From Deinococcales bacterium (GTDB lineage: Bacteria > Deinococcota > Deinococci > Deinococcales > Deinococcaceae), in NCBI GenBank assembly GCA_025359705.1, contig JANYFS010000543.1, positions 1 to 5,813 of the forward strand: 5,813 nt of DNA, in the 5' to 3' direction. Position numbers and translations under genes: made by a program. Of this stretch, positions 5,041 through 5,813 are shown one piece after another (position 1 is the stretch's first letter; the number at the start of each line of letters is the position of its first letter). The notes beneath the pieces are model-generated. The model did no database searches. It saw nothing but the letters and a program-made list of their open reading frames with translations, and was not told the DNA's origin.

Positions 5041-5813
5041 ATGGCGCTATACCAAGATAACTCGCTCAGCATCGGCAATACTCCTCTCGTTCGGCTCAAC
5101 CGCATTGGCAACGGCAACATCTACGCCAAGCTCGAGGCCAGAAATCCTTTGGGCAGTGTGAAGTGTCGCATTGGGGCCAGCATGATTTGGGAGGCCGAGC
5201 AAGCGGGCATTCTGAAAGAAGGCATAACTTTGGTGGAACCCACCAGCGGAAATACAGGTATCGGTTTGGCTTTTGTCGCGGCAGCACGGGGTTACAAATT
5301 GATTCTAACCATGCCCTCGAGCATGTCCCTCGAGCGGCGTAAATTGCTCAAGGCACTCGGTGCCGATCTGGTATTGACCGAGCCTCCCAAGGGTATGAAA
5401 GGCGCAATCGCCAAAGCCGCCGAAATTGTGGCCTCCGACCCCAGCAAATATGTCATGCTGCAACAGTTCGAGAACCCCGCCAACCCCAGCATCCACGAAA
5501 AAACCACTGGCCCCGAAATTTGGACCGATACCGAAGGTAAAATTGATATTTTTGTGGGCGGAGTTGGCACGGGCGGAACCATTACAGGGGTCTCGAGGTA
5601 CATCAAAAACACCCAAGGCAAAGCTATTCTCAGCGTGGCAGTGGAACCCATCTCGAGTCCGGTGATCAGCCAAACCCTAGCGGGCGACGAAGTAAAACCA
5701 TCTCCCCACAAAATCCAAGGCATTGGCGCGGGCTTTGTGCCTGGCAACTTGGACCTGAGCCTAATTGACCGCGTGGAGCAAGTCACCGATGCCGAATCCA
5801 TCGAAATGGCCCG
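5041..5813 (+). CDS. cysK: Cysteine synthase A (O-acetylserine sulfhydrylase), 3' end outside window
   Basis: CysK is the PLP enzyme that converts O-acetylserine and sulfide to cysteine and acetate. The 257 complete codons in the window cover about four fifths of the usual 320-odd residues; the stop lies beyond the edge. Family marks are NTPLVRLNRIG at 13-23, the PLP lysine Lys41 in SVKCRIGA, the substrate loop PTSGNTG at 67-73, the phosphate-binding GVGTGGT at 174-180 and KIQGIGAGF at 224-232. The sequence is very close to E. coli CysK throughout, including LNRIGNG, ERRKLLKALGA and NPANP.IHEKTTGPEIW, so it is the enteric A type rather than CysM. Some differences from E. coli fall where CTCGAG sits, for example KLEA for KVES and SLERR for SIERR. 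It follows cysE and has its own SD, so it may be partly independent of the sufE-cysE unit. Confidence 0.96.
   Translation, partial: MALYQDNSLSIGNTPLVRLNRIGNGNIYAKLEARNPLGSVKCRIGASMIWEAEQAGILKEGITLVEPTSGNTGIGLAFVAAARGYKLILTMPSSMSLERRKLLKALGADLVLTEPPKGMKGAIAKAAEIVASDPSKYVMLQQFENPANPSIHEKTTGPEIWTDTEGKIDIFVGGVGTGGTITGVSRYIKNTQGKAILSVAVEPISSPVISQTLAGDEVKPSPHKIQGIGAGFVPGNLDLSLIDRVEQVTDAESIEMA

Larger units (their letters stand above)
99..5657. repeat. Dispersed high-copy palindrome CTCGAG (42 sites)
   Basis: Hand count gives 42 CTCGAG sites, first at 99 and last at 5652, against about 1.4 expected for a random hexamer in this length. Thirty-six are in genes on both strands: 26 read as Leu-Glu, six in the phase reading TCG-AGN and four in the phase with CGA as a codon. 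Six are intergenic (454, 1613, 1687, 1709, 2466, 3419). Flanking bases look variable. Closest pairs are 12-15 bp apart (2681/2693, 5316/5329, 4183/4197, 99/114); the largest gaps, of 435-467 bp, fall in the DUF4032-type gene. A manual count may be off by one or two. Confidence 0.9.

Noticed and set aside
99..5657. CTCGAG sites as cloning scars or vector linkers
   Set aside because: XhoI linkers would not occur 42 times inside conserved codons of intact genes in all reading phases.
5292..5801. 169-residue minus-strand open frame
   Set aside because: Antisense shadow of cysK, whose motifs are unambiguous.

Overview
This window looks like a chromosomal piece of a Gram-negative-type (diderm) bacterium with balanced base composition, most plausibly from the Deinococcota; a Chloroflexota origin is the main alternative. 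The evidence is indirect. Several genes lack a Shine-Dalgarno sequence and instead carry a TANNNT -10-like box 6-7 nt before the ATG, the leaderless-mRNA pattern known from Deinococcus. SufE has a sequence style I associate with Deinococcus relatives. There is a secreted beta-rich protein of outer-membrane type, and a ParB-like/DUF4032 protein known from non-proteobacterial lineages. I cannot name the genus.

Layout. 1-437 (+): end of a small multi-pass membrane protein, probably cut by the window edge. 577-1509 (-): ParB-like/DUF4032-type protein, convergent with the first gene, with a three-unit 11-bp tandem repeat just upstream. 1564-1818: non-coding stretch rich in CTCGAG. 1819-2409 (+): cytoplasmic molybdopterin (sulfite-oxidase-fold) oxidoreductase. 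2433-2484: inverted repeat between convergent genes. 2516-3079 (-): secreted beta-rich protein. 3146-3403 (-): small helical protein. 3559-4023, 4034-4894 and 5041-end (+): sufE, cysE and cysK (the last cut by the window end).

The sufE-cysE-cysK run is the functional core. CysE makes O-acetylserine, CysK turns it into cysteine with sulfide, and SufE accepts cysteine-derived sulfur from a SufS-type desulfurase for Fe-S cluster assembly. CysE ends in isoleucine, as needed for docking into the CysK active site, so the two probably form the cysteine synthase complex. The CysE and CysK sequences are strikingly like the enterobacterial enzymes.

The most unusual feature is at DNA level. The palindrome CTCGAG occurs 42 times by hand count, against about 1.4 expected by chance. 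It lies in genes on both strands, in all three reading phases and in intergenic DNA. This resembles the cyanobacterial HIP1 phenomenon with a different word. No RNA genes, CRISPR arrays, transposases or phage genes were seen.
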